Source of the DNA: an uncultured Parvularculaceae bacterium | Lineage (GTDB): Bacteria; Pseudomonadota; Alphaproteobacteria; Caulobacterales; Parvularculaceae | Direction of reading: 5' to 3' | Assembly: GCA_938015425.1 (NCBI GenBank) | Contig: CALLPQ010000162.1 | Span: forward strand, 1-32,897 | DNA length: 32,897 bases | In this document: positions 25,803 through 32,897 of the stretch, piece by piece | How the letters are laid out: every line of letters starts with the position of its first letter | Position numbering within the stretch: the first letter of the stretch is position 1 | Made by a program: the position numbers and the translations under genes | Notes under the pieces: model-generated | The model's input: only the letters and a program-made list of their open reading frames with translations | Told to the model about the DNA's origin: nothing | Databases searched by the model: none

Positions 25803-26789
25803 TTAATAATAACCACTCACATAATAGCTGCCTTTTTTGATATATAGATTGTCATATTCGTCATAACACGCAATCGCCTTAACCAATGCCTTGCGCCCAC
25901 GATAATAATCGACTTTTTCTACAGGGTAGCAAGTATCGGCATAGCGATATCCGCGACGACCATAGAACGCTGTTTTGGTATAACCGATGGGACTAAAACC
26001 AGCGAAATAATGGAAAATGGAGTGTTCTGAACAAAAGTAACCATGACTACTTTTGGATACATAACCATGGGAAAAACTACGTCCACGATAGGCCGAGCGA
26101 TTCCCGAAGCGGCCATTTCGTCCATATCGACTATAGCCGCGGCTTGAACCGCCGAAGCGACGATAATCACGACCTCTACGGAAACGGCGGTCACTACGCC
26201 CTCTCCTATCATTGCGGAAACCCCGATCGTCACGGAAACGTCTATCACGTCGCGAACCATTATCCCTTGATCTATCGCGGGATTTGTCACCGCGGGGCCT
26301 ATCCCCCCGCGAACCATCACCTCTTGGTCTATTGTCGCGATTTCTATCACCACGCTGCCGATCACTGCGATTTCTGTCACTGCGGTTTCTATCGGATCGA
26401 TTACGGAAGCGTCGTTCCCGTCGTCTTTCTCTTCTATCCGCTCTTCTTTGTCGGCGCGAGCTATTACGATTAGCACGGCGATCACCGCGGTTTGCCCGCC
26501 GGTTCGAATTGGGCCGGTTTTGCTGCGCATGACTTGAGGGTTCAAACTCAACCAATGATGCGGTCGCACCCGCACTATTTAAGGAAACTTTGATAGCTTC
26601 TGAAGCCGTTGAAGCTGAAGCACTTAAAAATGGCGCACCATTTTGTCCCGCTGAAGCCGTCGGCACCATAAACAAGCTTGCAGCAAACAAGCCAGCTGCA
26701 AACCCGTGTTGGAGCCGCAATTGCGTTTGGCTTGATTTCAATTTCATAAAACGAGGCAAATTCATAATGGTGTCTTTCATCTTCTTCAT
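25803..26789 (-). CDS. Secreted Arg/Asp-repeat low-complexity protein
   Basis: A 328-residue protein of unknown function. A signal peptide ends near residue 47 (VPTASA). Residues 90-235 are extremely rich in Arg, Asp, Asn, Ser and Gly, with near-repeats of NRSD, RGDR and RRFR, so this part is surely disordered and highly basic. The last 90 residues (about 240-328) form a different, Tyr-rich region with cysteines at 253, 287 and 308 (CYPVEKVDYYRG, IACYDEYDNLYIKKGSYYV) that may be a folded domain. ATG at 26789 is chosen for the strong AGGAGG five to six bases upstream; a TTG at 26849 would start further out without a ribosome-binding site. It may bind anionic polymers such as nucleic acid, polysaccharide or lipopolysaccharide, an inference from charge alone. 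Confidence 0.75.
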   Translation of the reverse strand: MKKMKDTIMNLPRFMKLKSSQTQLRLQHGFAAGLFAASLFMVPTASAGQNGAPFLSASASTASEAIKVSLNSAGATASLVEFEPSSHAQQNRPNSNRRANRGDRRANRNSSRRQRRADRRERRRERRFRNRSDRNRSDRNRSDRQRGDRNRDNRPRGDGSRGDRPRGDKSRDRSRDNGSRRDRRFRDDRGFRNDRRGRSDRRFRRGRDYRRFGGSSRGYSRYGRNGRFGNRSAYRGRSFSHGYVSKSSHGYFCSEHSIFHYFAGFSPIGYTKTAFYGRRGYRYADTCYPVEKVDYYRGRKALVKAIACYDEYDNLYIKKGSYYVSGYY

Positions 26790-27172
26790 TGGCTCCTCCT
26801 GTTTCAGGCATACACAGATCAAGGCATTCACTATAATGCTGTCTGGCAACTTATTCTTTATTCAAACTTACCTATTATTTAATCTTAATAGTTATATAGG
26901 TTTACTCATTACAAAGCCGGATAATGATTGAAGCACACGTCACTCACAGCTATTTCACAAGAAATCATCAAAATAGAAAATCAGATATTTTCCTGAATGG
27001 CTCGCACATCACTATCTTCAAAACACAACTTTAACGCATAATGAACAGTTTAAAAGCCCTATTTGGTCGAAATAAGGCGAATAAAAAATATAACCGCAAA
27101 TCAAACCCGACAGCAGCTTGGGTTTTGATCTTTACAAAACTTATTTCCGAAAAATATTTGCCGATGCAGGCG
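26790..27172 (-). other. Gene-free region with an inverted repeat
   Basis: No reading frame is convincing. It carries the AGGAGG of the next gene at 26795-26800, a -10-like TATAGT on the minus strand at 26830-26835, and an inverted repeat at 27100-27129: ATCAAACCC (27100-27108) against GGGTTTTGAT (27120-27129), with one bulged base. The repeat lies 44 bases after the stop codon of the 27173-29023 gene and may be its terminator, though the T-run after it is poor. Confidence 0.4.
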
Positions 27173-29023
27173 TTATCTGAAAAATACTGTCGCATTCGCT
27201 GTTAGAGACACGGTTTCATCCACTTGTGAACATCGGGAAAAATCATTTCGCGCTTCTATTTTTAAAATGTCCGAACTCGAATTGTTTTCCTGATTATTTG
27301 CACGGGATTGAGGGCCCGATATTTTTTGCAGTAACATAACTCCATTCACCCGCGGACCGACAAAGTTCATGCGCATATCTTCATAGCAATAGAGTTTATC
27401 ATCGCGAATCTCATCAAATCCACGATTAATCAGCCCACTACCTTTTTTCAAAGTGATAAAATCCCTTACAATCGATGGCTGCGATGTCGCCTCTGATTGA
27501 TCCTCATCAATTTCTTGAATTCCAACAGTTTCAATAGAAGAATCTTCAACGCTAAGCGTTTCAACAGACGGCGTTTCAACAACAGCTCGTACCGCTTGGG
27601 CAAAAGATGGTTGACCTATCATATCTAATGTGAAGGAGGGAAGACGCCCATGCAAAGACAAAATCAATCTATCGGGGTCAATGCTATCCGGGGCAAGAGC
27701 AATTGCACTAATTTTTGTAGTAGCGCCATTGTGGGATGCATCAGTATACCAAGCTCCTTGGGCTGTGCCGCTTAGATTAATCAACGCCGTTCGACACGCA
27801 TTATCGCCTTTTGCCCTGCGAATACCCCAAGCATCGCCTAATTTATCAGCCCAAACTACTTGATCCTCTTTGCGCAGATAGTCCAAAGGACACTGGGATT
27901 TAGAATCATCAGGCGTAATAGCGGCAATCAAAGAAGCGGGGACATTAAACAATTCCGCTCTGGCATAATGGTTTTTGCGATAACGTTCTGGGCGCGCCAA
28001 ATCTTGCTGGATCACTTTGTCATCGTGCAAGGCAACATCAAACCCGTCAGCCTCCCCGATAATATCTGCAGCGGCAATTTTAATAGAGGTCTCCCGCGCT
28101 AAATGCTCGGGTGCACCAATCTCGTGGAATGCCGCAAGTCCCCCCGCCTTCTCGATCAAGGACGGGTCTAACTGGTCTATCCGTTCGTATACGACACTAA
28201 TGCCATCACACGGTTTAAAATGAACCGTCCATGAGGGTTTAGGGTTTTGCCCTTGTTCATCACGTAGAATATGACGCTCGATCGCTACAATATCCGCTTG
28301 GGCTGGCGCACGAACCGGCGTCATGCGTCGTTCAAACGGGCTACCATCATTCTTAGTATTAATCCTGATATAAGGTGCCGGTAACACTTCCCCCGGCGCC
28401 GTTACGCCCCCTAACGGGGAAATGCTCAACACATTTTCAAAGTCTGTAAAGTCAGCGGTTAACACCGCGCCGCCCGCCCGACACACCTTGCTTGCATTGT
28501 TTACTTTGGTCGATGTGGCTATCTGCTTGACGGCTTTTGGCCCTATTGTCGGCTTGAAAATGATCACCCCGAATAAACCAGCCACCACCAAACTGGCCCC
28601 CAAACGGGTTAAATCACCCCTTCTGGAGCGGGTACCATGCCCGTCTTGATCGCGCTGTTCATGCGCCGCTCTAAAATCTTGCGGATGCAGAGGCGTATTA
28701 TAATAGGAGCTGGGGCCGCCAGAATAATCTGACCGCATATTAGGCGATCGCTTGTCTTGGCTGTCGAAATATGAGGGTGTATTTTTTGAGTCACCAACAC
28801 CGGAAGATGGATTAAGATGACCCGCTTGCGCCGCTATCGAGCCCTTTTCAATGGTAGAGCTAAAGGACTGGTCATTATGAGGGTAGACATGATGGGAAGT
28901 ATCATGACGGGAAGGTTTCCGGCCCCGATCAAATAATCTCTTTAGCCCCCTTTTAGCAGGCTGACTCGTGCGGGTATCGCGAGGATTATCACTCCTTGAT
29001 CGTCTATAATACCAAAATCCCAT
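27173..29023 (-). CDS. Single-pass protein with probable degenerate M23/LytM-like domain
   Basis: A 616-residue protein I can only place by inference. Residues 1-130 are polar, rich in Ser, His, Arg and Gly. A transmembrane helix at about 140-157 (GASLVVAGLFGVIIF) puts the rest in the periplasm. From about 235, the pattern MTPVRAPAQADIVAI, SWTVHFKPCDGISVVYERID, IKIAAADIIGEADG, FDVALHDD and later CPLDYL follows the strand order of lipoyl-like M23/LytM domains, but the HxH metal pair is absent, so it should not be a peptidase. Next come a GTAQGAWY segment and a C-terminal beta-rich domain with DKLYCYEDMRMN. ATG at 29023 is preferred; an ATG at 29041 and GTG at 29068 lie in frame. No strong ribosome-binding site was found. 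Confidence 0.6.
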   Translation of the reverse strand: MGFWYYRRSRSDNPRDTRTSQPAKRGLKRLFDRGRKPSRHDTSHHVYPHNDQSFSSTIEKGSIAAQAGHLNPSSGVGDSKNTPSYFDSQDKRSPNMRSDYSGGPSSYYNTPLHPQDFRAAHEQRDQDGHGTRSRRGDLTRLGASLVVAGLFGVIIFKPTIGPKAVKQIATSTKVNNASKVCRAGGAVLTADFTDFENVLSISPLGGVTAPGEVLPAPYIRINTKNDGSPFERRMTPVRAPAQADIVAIERHILRDEQGQNPKPSWTVHFKPCDGISVVYERIDQLDPSLIEKAGGLAAFHEIGAPEHLARETSIKIAAADIIGEADGFDVALHDDKVIQQDLARPERYRKNHYARAELFNVPASLIAAITPDDSKSQCPLDYLRKEDQVVWADKLGDAWGIRRAKGDNACRTALINLSGTAQGAWYTDASHNGATTKISAIALAPDSIDPDRLILSLHGRLPSFTLDMIGQPSFAQAVRAVVETPSVETLSVEDSSIETVGIQEIDEDQSEATSQPSIVRDFITLKKGSGLINRGFDEIRDDKLYCYEDMRMNFVGPRVNGVMLLQKISGPQSRANNQENNSSSDILKIEARNDFSRCSQVDETVSLTANATVFFR

Positions 29024-29387
29024 TACAATCCATACTCTCATACTAGATGTAGTTATAACATCGCACACCGAGTCCCGATGAAAGTTAAGCCCAAAAACAC
29101 TTTAGATGCAACTTAACGATCGGAGATTCATAATATTATACCATATTTCCAGCCTATTAGATCAACAAACCTCAGCCATTTAGTAGTTTTGCTGCCCTAA
29201 CGGCCCCAAAGCCCATACGATTCTTGATGTTTAATGATATTCCAAGGGTAAATGACAGGATTATCAGAGAATAATCATCGGGCTAGGCCTTCCGCTATCT
29301 GTATTTTCTGGTTCCTTTTCTAAAAGTCTATACTATAGTTGTTTTTTCGCCATATGGGCAAAGTTTGTAGAAAATCAGGAGTTTACT
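29024..29387. other. Divergent spacer before the zinc metallopeptidase gene
   Basis: No gene is visible. For the plus-strand gene, a -10-like TATACT lies at 29329-29334 within the palindrome CTATACTATAG, without a convincing -35, and AGGAG lies just before the ATG. CCATATGG in the leader is a perfect 8-bp palindrome. Nothing else stood out. Confidence 0.4.
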
Positions 29388-30281
29388 ATGCGCTGGAGGG
29401 ACCGCAGACGCAGCGATAATGTGGAATTTAGAAAAGGTGGCGGCGCTGCCGGGGCAGCTGGTTTTTCCGGACTTGCTTTTTTCATTCTCCGGTTCGTTTT
29501 TGGACGTTTCGGGATAGGCGGCGTGGTGGTATTGGTAGGCGGGTTTTTTGCCCTGAAAACCATTGGCCTGGACCCTTTGCAAATGTTAAATGGCGGCGGT
29601 CTGCGCAGCGCTTCCAATGGGGAGAGCATCGACCTCAACAGTGAGGAGGCCCAACGGGTCATGGCCGTGGTGGGCACAACCGAAGATGTCTGGACCCAGA
29701 TTTTCCGAGATAATAATGCCCGCTATCCCGCCCCCCAAGTGGTGGTATTCCAAGGGTCAACCACATCAGGATGCGGAGCGGCCTCCGCCTCTACGGGTCC
29801 ATTTTATTGCCCTGCTGATCAAAAAGTTTATTTTGATCTCGCTTTCTTTGACGAATTATCAAGGCGTTTCGGGGCACCGGGTGATTTCGCAGAAGCTTAC
29901 GTGATTGCCCATGAAGTCGGCCACCATGTGCAAACTGTTCTTGGTACCTCTAAACAAGTACGTGCTGCCCAACAACGTGCCAGCCAAACCGAGCAAAATG
30001 CGTTGCAAGTGCGCATGGAACTACAAGCCGATTGCTATGCGGGGTTGTGGGCCCATCACGCCAATAGTGCAAAAGATTTTCTGGAAGAAGGCGACGTGGA
30101 AGAAGCCTTGAAAGCGGCCTCCGCCATTGGGGATGACACCCTACAACGCAATGCCGGACGACGGGTCAATCATGAAAGCTTTACCCACGGATCTTCTGCC
30201 CAACGGGTCAAATGGTTTCGCACCGGCCTTCAATCCGGCCAATTGCAAACATGTGACACGTTTCAAGCGCAAAGCCTTTAA
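29388..30281 (+). CDS. ypfJ: YpfJ-type neutral zinc metallopeptidase
   Basis: A 297-residue protein of the putative neutral zinc metallopeptidase family (YpfJ; Pfam Zn_peptidase). The zinc motif HEVGHH begins at His175, and ELQADCYAGLWAHH supplies the third ligand region, so the active site looks complete. The N-terminus starts with MRWRDRRRSDNVEFRKGGG, typical for the family, followed by a Gly-rich hydrophobic stretch (about 21-50) that should be a membrane anchor. Its substrate is unknown. The ATG has AGGAG about seven bases upstream. The gene converges on the ycaQ-like gene with a 15-base gap. Confidence 0.93.
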   Translation: MRWRDRRRSDNVEFRKGGGAAGAAGFSGLAFFILRFVFGRFGIGGVVVLVGGFFALKTIGLDPLQMLNGGGLRSASNGESIDLNSEEAQRVMAVVGTTEDVWTQIFRDNNARYPAPQVVVFQGSTTSGCGAASASTGPFYCPADQKVYFDLAFFDELSRRFGAPGDFAEAYVIAHEVGHHVQTVLGTSKQVRAAQQRASQTEQNALQVRMELQADCYAGLWAHHANSAKDFLEEGDVEEALKAASAIGDDTLQRNAGRRVNHESFTHGSSAQRVKWFRTGLQSGQLQTCDTFQAQSL

Positions 30282-30303
30282 ACAAGAATAGAGACTTTAA
30301 AGC
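30274..30303. terminator. Possible bidirectional terminator between convergent genes
   Basis: GCCTTTAAA (30274-30282) and TTTAAAGC (30296-30303) are inverted copies with one bulged C and a 13-base loop, covering both stop codons. AGCTTTTCT follows on the plus strand, and the mirrored sequence has only a weak T-run. The stem is AT-rich, so the call is tentative. Confidence 0.3.
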
Positions 30304-31511
30304 AGCTTTTCTATTGCATGTGCTCCGGTAAAACGGGCCATGCGATTAAGCTCTGCAGTTAGTTTTTGCATCCGTGCCTGACTGAGACTCTGCCCCGCCT
30401 CTACCCAAATGTTTTCTGCACGAAGTATTTTCTTTTTGCGGTCCACGCGCACTTCAATCCGGCCAATAAATTTATCCTTATCCAAAAGAGGGCAGATATA
30501 ATAGCCATATTGACGTTTGGCGGCGGGCGTAAAAATTTCTATTTTAAAATCAAATCCGAACAACATAGCCAAACGTTTGCGGTCACGAATGAGAGGATCA
30601 AACGGATTTAAAATATGCAAGCGCGGTGAAAGCTTCCCCCTATTGGCAAGCTTGTCTTTTATGGTTTTCAACGCAAAATATCGCCGGTAGGTTTTATCAC
30701 TCCCCTGCACTTCAACCTCGATAATTTCTCTTGATGTTGCGACCCATTTCTTGACATCATCCAAGGGAACCACATCCCAGAATTTTTGAATTTCTCCATA
30801 GGTTGCAAACCCCAAACGCTTTAAAGCCTCAACGCAAAGCCAATTGTTGCGGGTTTGCAGATCATATTTTACCGCCGCAATAGAATGGGGAATGATGTTG
30901 GATTTGATATCATAATATTTTTGAAAATTATGACGATGGGATGTGGCAAGCCGGCCCCCAAACCACATAAAATCAAGAGCCAATTTATGAGGGGGGCGCA
31001 TCCATAAGTGAACTGACTTATCTGCTTTACCCTTAAAATCGCGCGAACATAAAGGTCCTTCCTTTTTTATACGCTTATATATTTCTTCGATGGTCGCAGG
31101 GGGCGGCAAATGTTTGCCCCAAAATGTTCTATTGGCGCGATTGCCCAATCGTTTAAACTGGGATGCCCAATAGGGATAAAATGCCATCGGCAGAACGGAA
31201 GCATCATGGGTAAAATGTTCGAATACTTTTCGCTCGCTTATTAAGTCATCAAGCATATATTCCCGATAGCGATGATTCCGGGACCATAAAATATGATGAT
31301 GGGCCCGCGCCGTAATCTGAATAGAATCAAGCTGGACAAACCCTAGACTATGGATAATTTCTAGCAACTGTTTTGAACCAAATTCATGTGTCCTTTGGGG
31401 AGCGGCTGTCCCTCGGTTTGGAGCCGCTTTACGGTCTTTATCCCTTTGACACATCGCTTGCAATTCAAGCCACAATAAGCGCGCATCGCGATTTTTAATC
31501 TGTAAGACCAT
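30297..31511 (-). CDS. ycaQ: YcaQ-type DNA glycosylase (interstrand crosslink repair)
   Basis: A 404-residue winged-helix protein of the HTH_42/YcaQ family. These are DNA glycosylases that remove alkylated bases and unhook interstrand crosslinks. The catalytic QxD motif is visible as VQLDSI (Gln60, Asp62), the E. coli YcaQ (AlkX) form rather than the QxQ form of AlkZ. Other family stretches are RAHHHILWSR, EYMLDDL, FEHFTHDASVLP, and FDPLIRDRKR with the preceding RLHILNP. Length is normal. The ATG at 31511 opens the conserved N-terminal region. It is divergent from the BCCT gene and convergent with the metallopeptidase gene, so probably monocistronic. Confidence 0.9.
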   Translation of the reverse strand: MVLQIKNRDARLLWLELQAMCQRDKDRKAAPNRGTAAPQRTHEFGSKQLLEIIHSLGFVQLDSIQITARAHHHILWSRNHRYREYMLDDLISERKVFEHFTHDASVLPMAFYPYWASQFKRLGNRANRTFWGKHLPPPATIEEIYKRIKKEGPLCSRDFKGKADKSVHLWMRPPHKLALDFMWFGGRLATSHRHNFQKYYDIKSNIIPHSIAAVKYDLQTRNNWLCVEALKRLGFATYGEIQKFWDVVPLDDVKKWVATSREIIEVEVQGSDKTYRRYFALKTIKDKLANRGKLSPRLHILNPFDPLIRDRKRLAMLFGFDFKIEIFTPAAKRQYGYYICPLLDKDKFIGRIEVRVDRKKKILRAENIWVEAGQSLSQARMQKLTAELNRMARFTGAHAIEKLL

Positions 31512-31611
31512 ATTACCCTATCTACACTGCCCACCCTTACCAATTCAATTTAATTGATGATTGCATAGACCATTGCTATGGTGAAACATATTAAAGTTCA
31601 ACGCTTGATAC

Positions 31612-32897
31612 ATGATGCTCGATGAATGGGAGTGCACTATCACTTTACCTAAAACACAGCCTATACCCAAAACAAAGCCTATCCGTGACCGTTTTTTCTT
31701 TTTAAAAAATGTGCGTCCGTTTGTTTTCTGGCCCCCTGCATTGATTTTGATTATCGCTGTTGTTGCAAGTCTGATTAATTTCGACGGGTTTCTCTCTCTC
31801 ACCACCACAATCAATAGATTTATTTTACTCAATTTTGATTGGCTGTTTACCATCGCTAGCGCTTTTAGCGTTTTACTTATTTTAATTATCGTCATCTCAC
31901 CCTTGGGCGCTGTTCGTATTGGCGGTGATAACGCAAAACCCATTTTATCGCGCTGGCACTGGTTCGCGATTACTTTATGCACGACAATCGCCATCGGGAT
32001 TTTATTTTGGGGCGCTGCCGAGCCCATGTTCCATATCACAGCGCCGCCCGCCTTTAGCGGCGCACCCCCGAACAGTCCTGAAGCCGCACGCTTTGCGCTA
32101 TCCTATCTTTATCTTCACTGGACAATTACACCGTATGCGCTCTATTCAATTCCTGCTTTGGCTTTTGCGCTGGCTTATTACAATCATAATCAAGCCTATT
32201 CCCTTGGCGGGCCTATCAGCTTGTTGACAAAAGCGTTCGGCCACAAAAAATTCGCCAATTTTCTGGATGCCATTGCATTGTTCGCTTTGGTTGCGGGGGT
32301 TGCTGCGGCTCTTGGCGCTGGAGCATTAAGTGTGGTGGGCGGTGCCCAATCGATTTTTAATATTGGTGATAGTATACTTTTACGTTTCCTGATTACCTTC
32401 ATCATTGTTTTATGTTTTATAATTTCATCTTTAAGCGGATTGCAACGGGGGATAAAATGGCTCTCCTCTCTCAATGCTCGCATTTTTATAATCCTGGCTT
32501 TATTCGTATTCATTGCGGGGCCAACCGGGGCCATCCTTAAATTATCAGGTCAAAGCCTATGGCATTATATTGTAACATTTATTCCCGCAAATCTGGCTTT
32601 GGGGGAACGCGCGGGCGACCCATGGATCCATGACTGGACTGTTTTCTTTTTCGCAAACTGGCTGGCTTGGGCACCGGTGACGGCTTTGTTTTTAGGGCGC
32701 ATATCCGTTGGGTATACAGTACGCGAATTTGTTTTATTCAACTTGGCCTTGCCTGCAACATTTTCCATATTTTGGATGAGTATTTTTGGGGGCACCGCCA
32801 TTCACCTAGACATGGCGAATAATCACGCTCTCGCCAATGCCCTATCCGCACAAGGACCAGAGGGGGTTATTTATACCTTGCTGGAATTTCTACCTCT
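31612..32897 (+). CDS. BCCT family transporter, 3' end beyond window
   Basis: The first 428 codons of a betaine/carnitine/choline transporter, a secondary transporter of quaternary ammonium compounds. The frame is open to the window end. It begins at ATG 31612 (a second ATG follows at 31615), four codons after an in-frame stop, with a weak ribosome-binding site. Transmembrane helices recur and family landmarks are seen: GGDNAKPILSRWHWFAI, ILFWGAAEPMFH, and WTVFFFANWLAWAPVTALFL. Two points differ from BetP-like members: the glycine-rich GMGIG before FWGxAEP is TIAIG, and the first Trp of the WWxxWxP aromatic box is Asn. So the substrate or ion coupling may differ. BCCT carriers are typical of osmotic stress or marine life. 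Confidence 0.9.
   Translation, partial: MMLDEWECTITLPKTQPIPKTKPIRDRFFFLKNVRPFVFWPPALILIIAVVASLINFDGFLSLTTTINRFILLNFDWLFTIASAFSVLLILIIVISPLGAVRIGGDNAKPILSRWHWFAITLCTTIAIGILFWGAAEPMFHITAPPAFSGAPPNSPEAARFALSYLYLHWTITPYALYSIPALAFALAYYNHNQAYSLGGPISLLTKAFGHKKFANFLDAIALFALVAGVAAALGAGALSVVGGAQSIFNIGDSILLRFLITFIIVLCFIISSLSGLQRGIKWLSSLNARIFIILALFVFIAGPTGAILKLSGQSLWHYIVTFIPANLALGERAGDPWIHDWTVFFFANWLAWAPVTALFLGRISVGYTVREFVLFNLALPATFSIFWMSIFGGTAIHLDMANNHALANALSAQGPEGVIYTLLEFLP

Noticed and set aside
25919-26575. A 218-codon frame on the minus strand inside the Arg/Asp-repeat gene
   Set aside because: It is kept open by the repeated codons of the real gene. It has no signal, no ribosome-binding site and reads as simple Ile/Val/Arg repeats.
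31545-32039. A minus-strand frame of 164 codons
   Set aside because: Antisense to the BCCT gene, whose full-length frame and family motifs are clear.
1-32897. CRISPR arrays, transposases, phage genes, tRNA and rRNA genes
   Set aside because: I scanned for spaced direct repeats, T-loop-like sequences and typical mobile-element proteins and saw none.

Overview
The window is a stretch of chromosome from an alphaproteobacterium with moderate to low GC. Three things point to this group: the bolA / J-domain / cobS block, the yfgM-like / bamB / der block with an alphaproteobacterial-style PQQ lipoprotein, and the DUF5930-type M23 peptidase followed by a bactofilin. TrmFO, ATP-type PEP carboxykinase, DUF455 and a large AsmA/YhdP-like protein agree. 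A marine lineage such as Kordiimonadales is possible, but the sequence alone does not settle it. I saw no phage genes, transposases, CRISPR arrays, rRNA or tRNA genes.

Layout. 1-900: a gene-free edge with short tandem repeats, a small hairpin and a strong bidirectional terminator, then a rhomboid protease (-). 1040-3350: bolA (-) divergent from a J-domain gene and cobS (+), with the usual cobT partner missing next door. 3450-6834 (+): trmFO, whose true start is a CTG codon at 3457, then a membrane-anchored endonuclease/exonuclease/phosphatase protein and a short-chain dehydrogenase. 6853-10972 (-): yfgM-like TPR protein, bamB and der, an outer-membrane biogenesis and ribosome assembly block. 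11423-15091 (-): a 1222-residue AsmA/YhdP-like protein. 15444-16875 (+): Bcp peroxiredoxin and a DUF455 ferritin-like protein. 17081-19118 (+): M23 endopeptidase and bactofilin, overlapping. 19293-20968 (-): a small XRE regulator coupled to a four-helix membrane protein, and an alpha/beta hydrolase lipoprotein whose promoter lies under two adjacent palindromes. 21229-24375 (+): pyruvate kinase and PEP carboxykinase. 24414-29023 (-): three poorly known envelope proteins: a secreted TPR-like protein, an Arg/Asp-repeat secreted protein, and a single-pass protein with a probable degenerate LytM/M23-like domain. 29388-32897: YpfJ-type zinc metallopeptidase (+), YcaQ-type DNA glycosylase (-), and a BCCT transporter (+) cut by the window end.

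Working together. Much of the window concerns the cell envelope: BamB and YfgM-like (outer-membrane protein assembly and secretion), YhdP-like (lipid transport between membranes), M23 plus bactofilin (local peptidoglycan remodelling), rhomboid, YpfJ, and the three envelope proteins at 24.4-29.0 kb. The pyk/pckA pair sits at the phosphoenolpyruvate node with opposing reactions.

Several start codons given here differ from the longest open frame because of a better ribosome-binding site, family N-terminus or overlap with a neighbour; each choice is explained in its entry. The most notable points are the CTG start of trmFO, the twin dyads over the hydrolase promoter, the orphan cobS, the Arg/Asp-repeat secreted protein and the LytM-like membrane protein.
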